Positions 44,344-56,379 of a stretch of 64,000 nucleotides of DNA are shown piece after piece. A program made the position numbers and the translations under genes. The stretch is from Pelobates cultripes (Eukaryota; Chordata; Amphibia; Anura; Pelobatidae). Location: contig OW240914.1 in the NCBI GenBank assembly GCA_933207985.1, positions 202,716,395-202,780,394 on the forward strand, written 5' to 3'. Position 1 is the stretch's first letter. Every line of letters starts with the position of its first letter. The notes beneath the pieces were generated by a model that saw only the letters and a list, made by a program, of their open reading frames with translations, was not told the DNA's origin and did no database searches.

Positions 44344-44482
44344 TTAAAGGGACACTCCAGAAAACCCAATTTTTGAATGCAGTAGTCATGTACTGTATTA
44401 AGAATCCATAAACCAATAAATAAGAGCATCGTAAGCTCTATAATAGGCTCTAGGAGTTAGCATGCTTAGAGTGCCTCTTTAA
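44344..44482. mobile_element. Short Kolobok/T2-type MITE
   Basis: TTAA at 44344-44347 and 44479-44482, with ends TTAAAGGGACACTCCAG and 'cttagagtgcctctttaa'. Only 139 bp in total. Confidence 0.75.
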
Positions 44483-44548
44483 AGTAACGAGTGTGGTACA
44501 CAAAGATCATAATAATGAAGATGGATAATATCAAAAGGACAGGTAGTG

Positions 44549-46300
44549 TGTAGTGATGTACCGAACGGTTCGCCGGCGAACGGTTCCCGGCGAACATAGC
44601 ATGTTCGCGTTCGCCACGGCGGGCGAACATATGCGTGGTTCGACCCGCCCCCTATTCGTCATCATTGAGTAAACTTTGACCCTGTACCTCACAGTCAGCA
44701 GACACATTCCAGCCAATTAGCAGCACACCCTCCCTAGCAGACCCTCCCACCTCCTGGAAGCATCCATTTTAGATTCATTCTCAAGCTGCATGCTTAGTAA
44801 GAGGAGGGAAAGTGTAGCTGCTGTTCATAAGATAGGGAAAAGCATAGCTAGGTTAGGGATAAGGGTATGCTTTTTTTTTATTTATTTTTTCTATGTAATG
44901 TAAATGCACTTAGTTGTCTGCCACTGCTGCCAGCTTCTGTGTCAGGCTCACAGTGCATACTGTATTTCCCCAGTCAGTGCCACCACTTACATCTGGTGTC
45001 ACAATAGCTTGGTTAAAACAAAACTTTTCACTGTTATAGATTGAATAGCAGTCAGTTGTCTGCCACTGCTGCAGCTTCTGTGTGCAGGCTCACAGTGCAT
45101 ACTGTGCTATTTCAGTCATTACATCTGGTGTCTGTAGCTTATTTAAAACAAAAACTTTTTCACTGTTATAAATTGAATAGCAGTCAGTGTCCTTAAAGCG
45201 GGTGTGTTACGCTAACAGTGGATACGGTGACCATTGCCACCATTAGATCTGGTGACACAAAGCTTGATTTAAAAAAAAACCACTTTTTTCACTGTTATAT
45301 ATTGAATAGCAGTCAGTGTCCTTAAAGCGGGTGTGTTACGCTAACAGTGGATACGTGACCATTGCCACCACTTAGATCTGGTGACACAAAGCTTGTATTT
45401 AAAAAAAACCAACCACTTTTTTCACTGTTAATTGAATAGCAGTCAGTGTCCTTAAAGCGGGTGTTACGCTAACAGTGATGTGACCATTGCCACCACTTAG
45501 ATCTGGTGACACAAAGCTTGTATTTAAAAAACCAACCACTTTTTCCTGTTATATATTGGGGCCGCTTGATCAGTGTCCTTAAAGCGGGTGTGTTACGCTA
45601 ACAGTGGATACGTTGACCATTGCCACCACTTAGATCTGGTGACACAAAGCTTGGATTTAAAAAAAAACAACCACTTTTTTCACTGTTATAAATTGAATAG
45701 CAGTCAGTGTCCTTAAAGCGGGTGTGTTACGCTAACAGTGGATACGGTGACCATTGCCACCACTCAGATCTGGTGACACAAAGCTTGGATTTAAAAAAAA
45801 ACAACCACTTTTTTCACTGTTATATATTGAATAGCAGTCAGTGTCCTTAAAGCGGGTGTGTTACGCTAACAGTGGATACGGTGACCATTGCACCACTTAG
45901 ATCTGGTGACACAAAGCTTGTATTTAAAAAAAACAACCACTTTTTTCACTGTTATAGATTGAATAGCGGGTCAGTGTCCTTAAAGCGGGTGTGTTACGCT
46001 AACAGTGGATACGGTGACGAGTGCCACCACTTAGATCTGGTGACACAAAGCTTGTATTTAAAAAAAACCAACCACTTTTTCACTGTTATATATTGAATAG
46101 CAGTCAGTGTCCTTAAAGCGGGTGTGTTACGCTAACAGTGGATACGGTGACCATTGCCACCACTTATATCTGGTGTCACAATAGCTTGGATTTAAAAACA
46201 ACCACTTTTTTCACTGTTATATATTGAATAGCAGTCAGTGTCCTTAAAGCGGGTGTGTTACGCTAACAGTTGATACGGTGAGAACTGCGACAGACTGTTA
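44549..46300. mobile_element. Non-autonomous DNA element with tandem array (right end missing)
   Basis: It starts near 'tagtgatgtaccgaacgg', followed by several inverted 'ggcgaac/gttcgcc' words, a terminus type I associate with frog DNA transposons. The interior (about 44930-46300) is a tandem array. After 46300 the text changes and no matching right terminus is present, so the element looks truncated. No protein is encoded; short frames within are repeat artefacts. Confidence 0.55.
45040..46290. repeat. Tandem array of about 130-bp units (nine copies plus diverged leaders)
   Basis: Each unit carries 'cagtcagtgtccttaaagcg', 'gtgttacgctaacagtgg', 'gccaccacttagatctggtg' and an A-rich run ending 'cactgttata'. 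The 'ttaaagcggg' core recurs near 45193, 45321, 45449, 45577, 45709, 45847, 45977, 46108 and 46237, a spacing of 128-138 bp. Two diverged units with 'gtctgccactgctgc' precede it from about 44920. Confidence 0.9.
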
Positions 46301-46681
46301 GATTCTCTTGCTGTGATGTAGGTGTGACAGGCTGACTTATTGATTTATTTCTAGGTATGGAAACATACAACAAGTCTTAAATGAAGCAATCATTCAGTGT
46401 CAGCTATCATATATCAGACAGAGGAGGTTTCTATTAAATGGTCTTATTTTATGATGTATTCTCTGTGTAGATGTTTCTGCATCTAAATGTGACAGTCCTA
46501 GTTAGTGCTCTTCGCCGTAGGACTCTAAACAACATAGAGTAAGTCTGAAATTGATAACTTAGTCAGATGGTATCTATTGCTAATAACAATCAGAAAGTGG
46601 GTTCTGTCCAGACCTGGGCATAGCTGAAGATCTTTCTTTTCAAATATTTTTTATTGAAAGTATTTGTATATGATATCAATA
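46301..46681. other. Non-coding DNA, possible antisense L1 tail at its right edge
   Basis: Unassigned up to about 46620. From 46625 the text 'tttcaaatattttttattga' resembles the 3' end of a frog L1-like element read backwards. It may continue after the Tigger-like MITE (47187-47400). Confidence 0.35.
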
Positions 46682-46683
46682 TA

Positions 46684-47184
46684 CAGGTTGTCCTCACTTA
46701 CCGAAATGATAAGGCAAAAGAAGTATACACACTAAAGACAGAATAGCAATCCACTAAATTGGAGTGATCCCAGGTGTCCTCACTTACCGACCGGGTTCCG
46801 TTCTTACAACCCGGACGTTAAACAAATTGGTTGGTAAGTGAGGATGCGCTAGCGAACATGCGCAGAAGAGAATGTTTACATTTGCGGGAATTCCCTTGAA
46901 TATAGGCCAGGTCACTAGCGCAGGGAATCTTGCAAATCTACGTTCGGGGAAACTTCCCCACACATAGATTAGCTTGATAGCACAGGTCATCCCGCAAATA
47001 TATGTTTAAGGAAGCTTCACCGAACATAGATTAGCTCATTAGCACAGAGAATCGATTAAATCTATGTTCCCCGAACATAGACCAGCTCTCTAACGTGGGG
47101 AATAACTTGAATCCTCATGCCAGAGAGCTGGTTGTAAGTGTGAGTTATCGTAAAACAGGTAGGTCGTAAAGTGAGGACCACCTG
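46684..47184. mobile_element. Tigger/mariner-like MITE with TA target
   Basis: TA at 46682-46683 and 47185-47186. The ends are CAGGTTGTCCTCACTTACCG at the left and 'aagtgaggaccacctg' at the right. A second copy of the left terminus ('caggtgtcctcacttaccg') begins at 46771, so the left end is doubled. The interior has three to four units of roughly 65 bp with 'acatagattagct' and 'tagcacag'. No transposase. Confidence 0.75.
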
Positions 47185-47186
47185 TA

Positions 47187-47421
47187 TTCAGAAATTCAAA
47201 GTTAATACATAAATAAAAAGTAAATATATGTTTTCACAAAACATAAGAAAAAAACAACATGTGACAATACATTTTTTATGGGGGATGAAAAAAAAAATAG
47301 TTCAAATTAAACAATATGCCAGTCCTAAAACTTCCATTATCTTTCATTATAATTTAACAGGAGATTTAATCGTGTCGTAGAATCCTTTCTCTAGTATGTC
47401 ATTTAGCAGGAGCTGCGTCTT
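47187..47421. other. Short non-coding spacer
   Basis: AT-rich; possibly the continuation of the L1-like 3' end interrupted by the MITE. Confidence 0.3.
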
Positions 47422-47585
47422 TATTCATGCAGTGGCGTACACATGACCCATGGGGCCCGGGTGCAAAAATTGATCCGTGGGCCCCCCCCCGCGCTTACTC
47501 GGCGCGGGTCGGGGCTGCAACACTTTGGCGGCAGGCACCTGGTCGCAGGGCTGCAACCCTGCGAATGCGGTATGCTGCACACACA

Positions 47586-47950
47586 CATAAAGGACCACTA
47601 CAGACACCCAGATCACATCAGCTCAATGAAGTGGTCTGGGTACCAGGTCCCTCTAGTTTTAACCCTGCAGCTGAAAACATAGCCGTTTCAGAGAAACGGC
47701 TATGTTTCACTGAGTGTTAATCCAGCCTCTGGTGGCTGTCTGATTGACAGCCGCTAGAGGAGATTCCGCGATTCTCACTGTGAAAATCACAGTGAGAAGA
47801 CACTGAACGTCCATAGGAAAGCATTGAGTAATGCTTTCCTACGGGCGGTTTAAATGCGCACGCTCGCCTCTTGCCGCGCATGTGCGTTCGGAGCTGAGAG
47901 GCGGCGGGATCCCCAGCGCCAAGGAAGTCTGGCGCTGGAGAAAGGTAAAT
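47586..47950 (+). mobile_element. T2-type composite hairpin block nested in hAT element E
   Basis: It starts ATAAAGGACCACTACAGACAC and continues with the same ordered hairpins as 5530-5915: 'gaaaacatagccgtttc' against 'gaaacggctatgttt', 'ggtggctgtc' against 'gacagccgctag', and 'cactgtgaaaatcacagtg'. A CpG-rich end with 'gcgcacgctcgcc' follows. Confidence 0.65.
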
Positions 47951-47954
47951 GCTG

Positions 47955-48147
47955 AAGACACACACTTTCACGAACAGACGCATACACACATTTACTGACA
48001 GAGACACACTCAGCGACAGACATACATACACACTCACTTACAAAACATACACTTTCACTGACAAACACACACTCACTAACAGACATCAGACGCACCCAGT
48101 AACAGACACACCCAATAACAGACACACTAACACCCACACTAACACTT

Positions 48148-48178
<31 letters not shown>

Positions 48179-48225
48179 TACACACACTAACACTAACACA
48201 CACACTAACACACACACTAACACAT
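47955..48225. repeat. CA-rich minisatellite in hAT element E
   Basis: Imperfect 'cactgacagacacac' and 'cacactaacacacac' units. Open frames on both strands are artefacts. Confidence 0.85.
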
Positions 48226-48641
48226 GTTTTTTTTTAAATTGAATCCCCCCAGCCTCCTTACCTTTTGGAGTGCTGGGGGGATTCCCTGGGGTCCAGTGGT
48301 GCTGCTGGGCTCCTGGGTGGGCGGGCTGGCTGTCTGGGTGGCTGGAGCGTGAGGGAGCATCTTCCGGCTCCGTTATCAGTGCGGTGCGCGAGGGAGTGGA
48401 AGAGTAAGCACACAGGGGAAAGTGCTCCCTCGCGTGACGGCCACCCAGACAGCCCGCCCGCTGGGGTCAGCAGGGACAGCCTCGGGGGGCCCTGAGGTGG
48501 CCGGCTCCTGGGCCCCCCAGAAGAAAAGGCTGGCCCTGTGGGTACATACCGGGTCGCAGGGGCGGCCGGGCCCCCTGGTGGGCTGGGCCCGGTCGCAGCC
48601 GCGACCCCTTGGACCCTGGTATGTACGCCACTGTATTCATG

Positions 48642-50589
48642 CATATATATGGAAGAAAAGAAGAAAATCTGCTGCCCAAGTGCTAGTAACCACATAAGTC
48701 TGCATTCAGCTTACTTTTAGCTCAAGTTTCTTTTTAATTTTATTGAAAGGAAACACAGACATAAACACAGATCTGCACATTCTCATCACTGGCAACTTCA
48801 TTGAACTCTGCAGAGGGTAGAGACTTGTATGGTGTTTATCTGCTGTATTTTGTGTAGCCACCTTGAGAGCACATGCCATATAGATACTAATGCAACCAGG
48901 AGGTAACGTTGTAACAATTAACAATCTGTGTGCAGGTAGACTGGTACGGGAGAACCTCAAGCAACACAATCTATGTGAGGTGCTAAGAGTGCAATTTATC
49001 TATGAATCCATATATCTATACATGCACACCTTTTTTGTTTGTATACATCTATATATGCATCTATCTATATCCATTTCATTGAAAGGACACAGCTAATGCA
49101 TTATTAAAAGTAATGATAAATTATTTTTAAAAATACTAAAATAATAGATATGTGCACTTTACATGCACAATTTGAACAGATCTGGGACAGTTAAAGAGGA
49201 AGTATAATTCCTTCTTTGATTTTGATAATCCATGTGGCAGTCTTATAGATGCAGAGATTTTTACAAATCATTGCCTTTATGCCACACTGGAAAGGCATAC
49301 GTAGAACATTCCATTTGCAGTAATCTGAAGTTGTTCTGTTAAAGACAGTACTTTAATAGTCAAGTAAAATGATTGCTCTGTACAAAGTTTTATTGAAGAA
49401 CAATTAATTCAAATGGGCACACTGCATGGGCCAGTTGTTTTCATATTTACTGTGTAAACAGTATTAGAGGCTTTAATGAATTAATTCATCGAGGCAGTTA
49501 TTGTGAGATCCCCATTGTGAATCATTAGTTTTCCTTAAATTGTGTATAAAGGCAACATTCTGTTTTGTGGAGATTTTCCTATGCCAACCCGTAACGTGGG
49601 TCTTTATGTTGATTAGTCAAGATGTCAAAACAATAAACAAACACAAAAAAATATAGTAAAGCACTCAAAGGGAATCATAAGCAAAAAGAAAGTACTACAT
49701 GGGTGTAAGTTTAAAGTTTATGTTTCGTTTAAACACAATAATTAGAAATATTCTACACAAGCTCATCTGGCCATTTTCAAAAAATAGCCTACTGATATAT
49801 ATGTTTTGACTCACAAAATTGAGGTAAGCAAATGATTTGGATACATTCTTCATGCTCTCATAGTCTTATCCCTGTAGATGACTGCTATATCTTACGCATC
49901 ACTAGCATATTGGGGTTTTGTGCAGCTTTACAGCATTTCACTGTGAAATAAAATAGCGATGTGGGATACGTCTTAGCAGAATACAGCAGAAATGAGACAG
50001 TCAATATTTGGTCAGATAATTTTGTTATCTCAGCACTTTACAACTCTACGTATGGGCATTTGGCCCACAGTCTTAATGTTCTGCTCATCTAGTTAAGCCC
50101 TCTAGAATATCTTATGGCAATATCTGGGCCTGTTATAGTGAGTATGCATGGTGACCTTGGAGGTGTTGGCAAGTAAGCGCAGTGTGAGATGGGAAAGTGC
50201 TCATGACAGTCATACACACAGAAATTGGTTGTCTTTCATAGATATGGATCTCTAGGAAACAGAGCCTGTGCCTCTTCAGCATGCCCAGAGGTGTTTGAAA
50301 TCTCTATCATACTGCACAAGTCAGACTGATGGAAGTTGTCGAGATATTTTTATGTCGCACCGCACAACTCCAACACCCACATTCTATCAAATGCATATTT
50401 CACATCTAGCATTAGATTTCTGGCGCTTGTTCCTTATATGTACAGCAGCTAAAACTTTCCCAAACCAGAGTCTCTTCTTTCTGTTCGTTGATGCAAGTAA
50501 AACGGGGGAGTCCAATGGAGCCAATGTAAGGGAGAAAACAAAATGGGGCAGGAATACTAATATAGTGTAGTGTGTCTATAACAGCAGAG
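48642..50589. other. Non-coding DNA, includes candidate conserved element (49200-49620)
   Basis: No gene. 48720-48970 begins with a 'tttttaattttattgaaagg' antisense L1-like end. 49200-49620 is AT-rich but not repetitive and is dense in TAAT/ATTA cores ('caattaattcaaat', 'aatgaattaattcat'), the kind of text often seen in developmental enhancers. This cannot be confirmed here. Confidence 0.3.
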
Positions 50590-51080
50590 GAAGAATATAA
50601 GGAAAAAATATATTGCACTCACACTTTTCTGGAGCTCAACATCAGCTCCAGATCACAGGCGTATGGACGGTACAATCCCCGTCTGTGGATGTTAGGACGG
50701 TCCTGATTTCCTCTGGTAACGCATCCCTGTGCCAATAATCCCCGTGGTGTATTCCAGATGATGCTCCAGTGATATATATATATAGGATATAAAAGAACAG
50801 GAATAGTGTTCTCTGTATTAAAAAAATAAATAAAATAAAGATAGAAATATACTCACAATGGATGAGCAAATAGGGATTGCTCAGTCCTTTACAGCATAGG
50901 TGGTTTGTCCCCCACCCGGGAATGTGAGATACAGCTTCTCCAATAAAAAGCTGTTCAATGAAGGTCCAGGGGTACAAAGTAGATAAATTTTATTAAACAA
51001 ATAAAAATGTTAGCAACACACTAACGCGTTTCACCTATACAGAAGGCTTTTTTCAAAGTATTTCACATCCTTCACATGAG
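50590..51080 (-). mobile_element. Penelope-like element fragment with hammerhead-like motif
   Basis: On the minus strand the text near 51018-51056 reads 'aagccttctgtataggtgaaacgcg', with GAAA and GCG after a short stem II. This is the layout of the hammerhead motif in Penelope-like terminal repeats. The expected CUGANGA core is worn to 'ctttgaaaaa'. Text further on, with 'taataaaatttatctac', is of the type that follows this motif in frog repeats. A short (TA)n tract lies at 50772-50783. No RT is encoded. Confidence 0.5.
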
Positions 51081-54000
51081 TAGAGATCTGTAAGTAGTGT
51101 GTGCCAAAAAGCCATCCATACATACTTAGCCCAGGTCATAAGTTGCCAGTCCTACCCTGTCCTTGCCAGAGAAGGATTAAGATCCCATAGGTCCCTAGAT
51201 AGGTTACCAGTTTCAACACCCCTGCCCCTTCATTCTTCACATAGGAATGTTAAATGGGGCCAAGGATATTCATGATTCCGAGGCACCTGTCTAACACCAG
51301 GGCCCTAAGTGGCCCCCTGTATAATCTTGCTTTAACCCTGCTCTGGTCTTTGCAGCCCTGCAATAAATAAATGAGGATATGATCCCACTTTGAAATAGGA
51401 GTCTTAAAGAGCAAATTGTCAAAGCAGCTTACACCTTAATAGGTCCCTATGGGGTTTATATACACTTAATTGAGAAAAGCCTTAGAATTAGAAATCTTAA
51501 ATAGCATCAAACCAATAATGGCTAATGTGATGGAGCTCCTGTACTCCAAACGAGTACCTCCGCACAATCTGATTCCTAGCTGTTGCTTGAACAGGGTCTC
51601 TCTGGAGCTATTCCACCCGAACAGGTCTGAAGGCTGTAACTGAGATCCCTAAAAATCCACTCAGGACACAAGTTCCAAAAGGAACTAACATGCAAAGCTT
51701 TATTTATACTTGGGACTGACCCATAAACTTATTATATCAAGGTTGCTGTGACAAACTTAATAAAATACAAATAAATAAAAAATGTCAGAAAACATACATT
51801 GAATTATAATAACATAACAAATTTATAAAATGGGTAGAAAAGACAATATTTTACACATAATATCTCTTCTGCCTGCAGAATTAACAATATGCAAATCTAC
51901 ATGAATATGCAAATTAACAAGCCTTGCTATTCAGGAAGTGCATATAGCTGTTGCTACCAACAGAAGGCGCTATAAAGGCTCCATACCCAAATCCACTTAG
52001 TTGGTAACAAGCATCAGCAGGACAGGAGAGCACACAAAACAATTAACAGTATACAAACACATTATAAACATCCTTTACCTATGAGGGGCACAGGCTGACT
52101 TAGACATAGGAGAAATTTAGGAACCTTAGTAATGTGTACTGCTCCCAGTGATGGTGAATACCCTCACAGCTAAAATTGTACTACCTTTCCCATCATGCTA
52201 TGGGAGTTTGCCGCTCACTTTGAGACCATAACATTGGATTAAATACTGAGAGATACATTTATTGACAGATTGCGTAGTCATGATCATAAATCTTATGAAT
52301 GCAACAATACAGGTACATTGTGAGTGTGAAGTATTTAGTTTTGTACCACTTCACAAAAGAGCCGAAGAACTGTTCTAATACTGATACAAACACATTTGTT
52401 AAATCAGGAGTGTGCCTTGTATGACTTCCCCTTGAGTGTGGGGACTCTTGGTAAGGAGCAGAAATGCCTGAAAGTTAATTAATTCATTGACATTTACAAT
52501 TAATTGATCACATTCTTTGAATTTGCATAGATCAAAATCCATGAAAACACACTATTGTGTGCCCTCTATGCTCGATAAGTAACATTTCAAAAGGCCCTCT
52601 GTTGAAGAGAGTATTGGCAAAGATAGACTGAAAAAGAAATGCAAAATGCTTGAACACCTGAAAAAATCCACTTGCCGTAATATGCACGTATTACGCTACT
52701 TGTACTAGCAAAGCAGGTGGAGAATTAGATGTTACCTGGAGCAGTCAGAATTGTAGTCCAACAGTAGGTACACAATGTGGCAATGAATTGTAACTGATAT
52801 GCGAAAATATAATAGAATAAAATGTAAGTCATAGTTGCCAGTTGTCTTGATTTTTTTTGGAACAGTTTCAGAAGTGGGTTAGGACAGTTGCAAGCTGTCA
52901 TTTAAACACATGGACCCTATGATTGACAGCTCTCAGTGTCTTACTGGGGAACTTTCCTGTCCCATCGTACATGTTTGTGAAATGGCAACTATGCTTGCAC
53001 AATTTCTGCTTTGGGCATCAAAGTATTGTTGCAGTGTGAAGATAAATATATGTATTTATGTCCAGGAGGCATGCAAATTCCTTCAAATGCTGTATAAAAG
53101 ATAAATCTCTAATACATGCTAAAAGGTGAGTTGTGAAGCATCTGTTGTGAAGTAAGACTAATTAGCAATTACACTAATTACTCTTCAATTTCTTCACTTC
53201 CTTTCATGGGATAGTGTCTTCTATTTTGCAAACGAATCACATGCAGATACTTGGCCCTGTGATTGACAGCTCTCAATGTCAGAAATCTCCTCATAGCTAA
53301 TGGTATGTGAAATATGAAAGCAGGGGAGAGATTCCCTAGACAAACATAGAACAGTGCCTGAGGGTCGTAACCAGCACTTTCTGTATCTGTCCCCCTTGGC
53401 ACTGAAGGGGTTACACCTCTGCCTGTCATTCTCTGTTGGATTTCGGTTTCATAGCTTTGATATGCTAATGCAATTTTGTTCAGTGGGAAATGTACTTTTC
53501 ATATCTTCCTACATTGGCTTACATTCCTATCACTTGTCGATTCCAGAGTTCTAGAGCAATATGGTATCATGTTAGCTTATCCATTTTTCCACCCCATAAC
53601 TATAGTAATATTCGGTGTCATTCTATTTCTCTAAGCTTGTTCCCCCTAGTAAATGGAACTTTTAGTATATCTGTGTGTGTGTGGTTGTTACCAATGGATG
53701 CTTTCTCAACAATTCTCAATTGTAATGACCACTAGCATCAAATTTGATCATTTATGTATCTTCTACAACCTCTGGAACATCCTGAGGCCTGATGATTTGT
53801 TGAGACCACTGAAAAGCCAGGCGGAAAGCCAGGTGGTCAGTTTATCCAAAACATTGAGAGGTTGATAGGATAGAAAATTAAAATTAAGAAGAATCATATA
53901 ATTAGTGTCTGGTATTGTCTGGTGGTAAAGCTTTGAACCGTCCAGGTGTTTGGTGAATCAAATCCCAGAGTTCTTTTGTTGGTTCTGGGGGTCAAGAATG

Positions 54001-55442
54001 AATCTTGATGGACCTTTGCGAATTCATAATTTTGAAAAGCCATTTGTAGAACTCCAGGTTTGATAGCTGAGCAGTGCCACAGCCAAATACTGGTAAAGGG
54101 CAGGGAGAGCAAGGCCTTGTTCATCCTCAGAGGGCCATTGAACAAGATAGCTTCTCTAACACTGGATCAAACATATGACTATGGAAGCATTACTGGACAA
54201 AGCACAACACATAATAAAAACCCTAAAAGGAGTGAATATTTCAATACCAACCACTATCGACTGTCTAGTAGCATTTAGGATTTAGGCATACACAAATACA
54301 AGAGATTTTGCTTTAATATGTCTGAGTTTTTCTGTTAAGACTACACATTTATCACTGGATACTTTTTTGATGTCCTAAGTCTTGCATGAGTCTTACATGA
54401 GTCCCATCTAAGAAGTTATTCTGGAAGGGCTATATAGATCTAACTCTAAGTTGTTTTTCAAACTCAATGTACATAGCCAGCTACCCAGAACTATAAACCT
54501 GCAGCAAATTAGATAAACGAAAATGTGCTTTAAAGTCTACCATCTATGTTTACCTTTAACTCAGATAAGTAATTCTGAGGCAGACCCATAATGTTTTCAA
54601 GCATACATATAATGGGATCCAATAGTTAGTACGGGATGCAGGTATGTGTGACACACAAAAAACACTGACTTAGGTCCAGTGCCCTCAGAACCAAAGGGTA
54701 TAGTACTTTATTATTTCCCATAGCTCTGTAGTAAAACCCTCAAGCAATATGAATGCTATCAGCATTTGCATTGGCAAAGTAATGTCCCGTACAGCACTGT
54801 TCCTCATGATAGTGTTTTGATATCTCACTTACACAGAAGACTATCCGCAATGTAAGTTTGCGGCCCAACAGTACGGGTTATTTGTAAATAGGAGGTTAGT
54901 TCGATTTTGTTATTTTTCTTTTTGTGGATCGAACTGTGCACAGTACGCCATATAGCAAGTAACTGATGCAAGTGGAATATTATACCGGTCCCTCCAGCCA
55001 TAGAAATAACATTATTTATATAGCGTTCATGGAAATTTGCACAGGCTCCAACTTCTTTGTCTCACACAGTAGGGAACGTTTGAATTTTGAGCAGGCTTCC
55101 GTTGCTGTGTTTGTTCATTTACAATTCAGCTATTGCACTTGGGGCCGGCATTGCAACACAGGTTATACTTTCCCAAAATGCTGCAGTGGCTGATTTGTGT
55201 TCTGGGTCACTATAGGGAATAATGGAGTCTACACAGGGTGATTTGATGACTTCCCATGCAAGCTGTGTTATTACTCTACCGTTAAAGAAAAATAAAAAAA
55301 TATATATTTATTTTATCCTTGAAGAATGTCCTTCAGACTCTGGGCTGTGATTTCACTTTTGCTACAAGGCTTTGCTGTCACCAAGATCTATTTTTGTTCT
55401 TATAATTATATTTAAGCATGTAACGAACTCTAACATGTTACA
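51081..55442. other. Long non-coding stretch, no gene recognised
   Basis: About 4.3 kb without a transposon terminus or domain that I can identify. 51530-52240 ('cccactcaggacacaagttcc', 'gaatatgcaaattaac') may be part of an unidentified retroelement. 53180-53430 and 54060-54280 contain open frames with no recognisable motifs. Confidence 0.4.
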
Positions 55443-55450
55443 CTCTACAG

Positions 55451-56371
55451 CAGGGGTCCTTAAACTTTTTAAACAGGGGACCAGTTCACGGTCCCTCAGA
55501 CACTGTTGGGGGCCGGACTATAAAAAATATGAACAAATTCCTATGCACACTGCACACACACGCATAAGGACATAAATAGACACATACATACTGACATACA
55601 TACACAGACAGACACAGACATACACATACATACGGACATACATACATACACACACACATACTGAAATACATACACACATACAGATATACACACAGAGACA
55701 GACATGCATACATACACATACTGACATGCATACACACACATACATACATACATACACATACATACAAATACATACATACACACTAAAATACATATACATA
55801 CATACAGATATACATACATACAGATATACATACACACACACAGACATACATACACACACACAGACATACATACATACTGACATACATACATACTGAAATA
55901 CATACACATACATGCAGATACATACATACGCACAGACAGACATACATACATACTGACATACATACAGACTGAAATACATACATACACACAGACAGACATA
56001 CATACATACACACACACATACTGACATACATACATACATACACACACACATAGCTAATTTTGCTTACCCTTTTTTTGCAGAAGGGTGACTGTGGCTAATG
56101 GTAGTCGGCGTGGCTCCGATGGCATGGCTCTCTTGCCTCCCGCGCGGAGGGAGCTGGGAGGAAGTGACAACCGGCCACCACTTCCTCCCAGCACTACTTT
56201 GCGGCTGCGATTTTTTTTTTTTTAAAGGGGCCCAGTCGCGCTATTGCACAACCGCAGTGCTGACCGGGCCCCTGAAGATATAGGGCCCATCGTGTGGCCC
56301 TGAGTACTTGGGCTAGTTTAGGACCCTGGCGGGCTGGATCCGGCCCATGGGCCACAGTTTGAGGACCCCTG
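55451..56371. mobile_element. Non-autonomous hAT element F
   Basis: The 8-bp duplication CTCTACAG flanks it at 55443-55450 and 56372-56379. The termini are CAGGGGTCCTTAAAC and GTTTGAGGACCCCTG, an inverted pair with one difference. Subterminal 'gggccggactata' and 'aacaaattcctatgcacact' are typical of a widespread hAT family in tetrapods. The interior is a CA/TACA minisatellite (55545-56050) plus a GC-rich tail. No transposase. Confidence 0.92.
55545..56050. repeat. ACATACAT-type minisatellite
   Basis: Units such as 'acatacatacatactgac' and 'acacacacagacatacatac'. Cys/Val/Tyr-rich open frames here are artefacts. Confidence 0.9.
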
Positions 56372-56379
56372 CTCTACAG

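Larger units (their letters stand above)
47430..48633. mobile_element. Non-autonomous hAT element E
   Basis: The 8-bp duplication TATTCATG flanks it at 47422-47429 and 48634-48641. The termini are a perfect inverted pair, CAGTGGCGTACA and TGTACGCCACTG. Interior order: GC-rich start, T2-type hairpin block (47586-47950), CA-rich minisatellite (47955-48225), T-rich run, then a GC-rich block with 'cagcctccttaccttttgg' and 'ccctggggtccagtgg'. No transposase is present. Confidence 0.92.

Noticed and set aside
45040..46290. Regularly spaced repeats suggestive of a CRISPR array
   Set aside because: The units are about 130 bp and fully repetitive with no unique spacers, in a vertebrate context; it is a tandem satellite in a transposon.
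48258..48697. GC-rich open frames as exons of a proline-rich protein
   Set aside because: They lie wholly inside hAT element E, flanked by its 8-bp duplications, and overlap on both strands.
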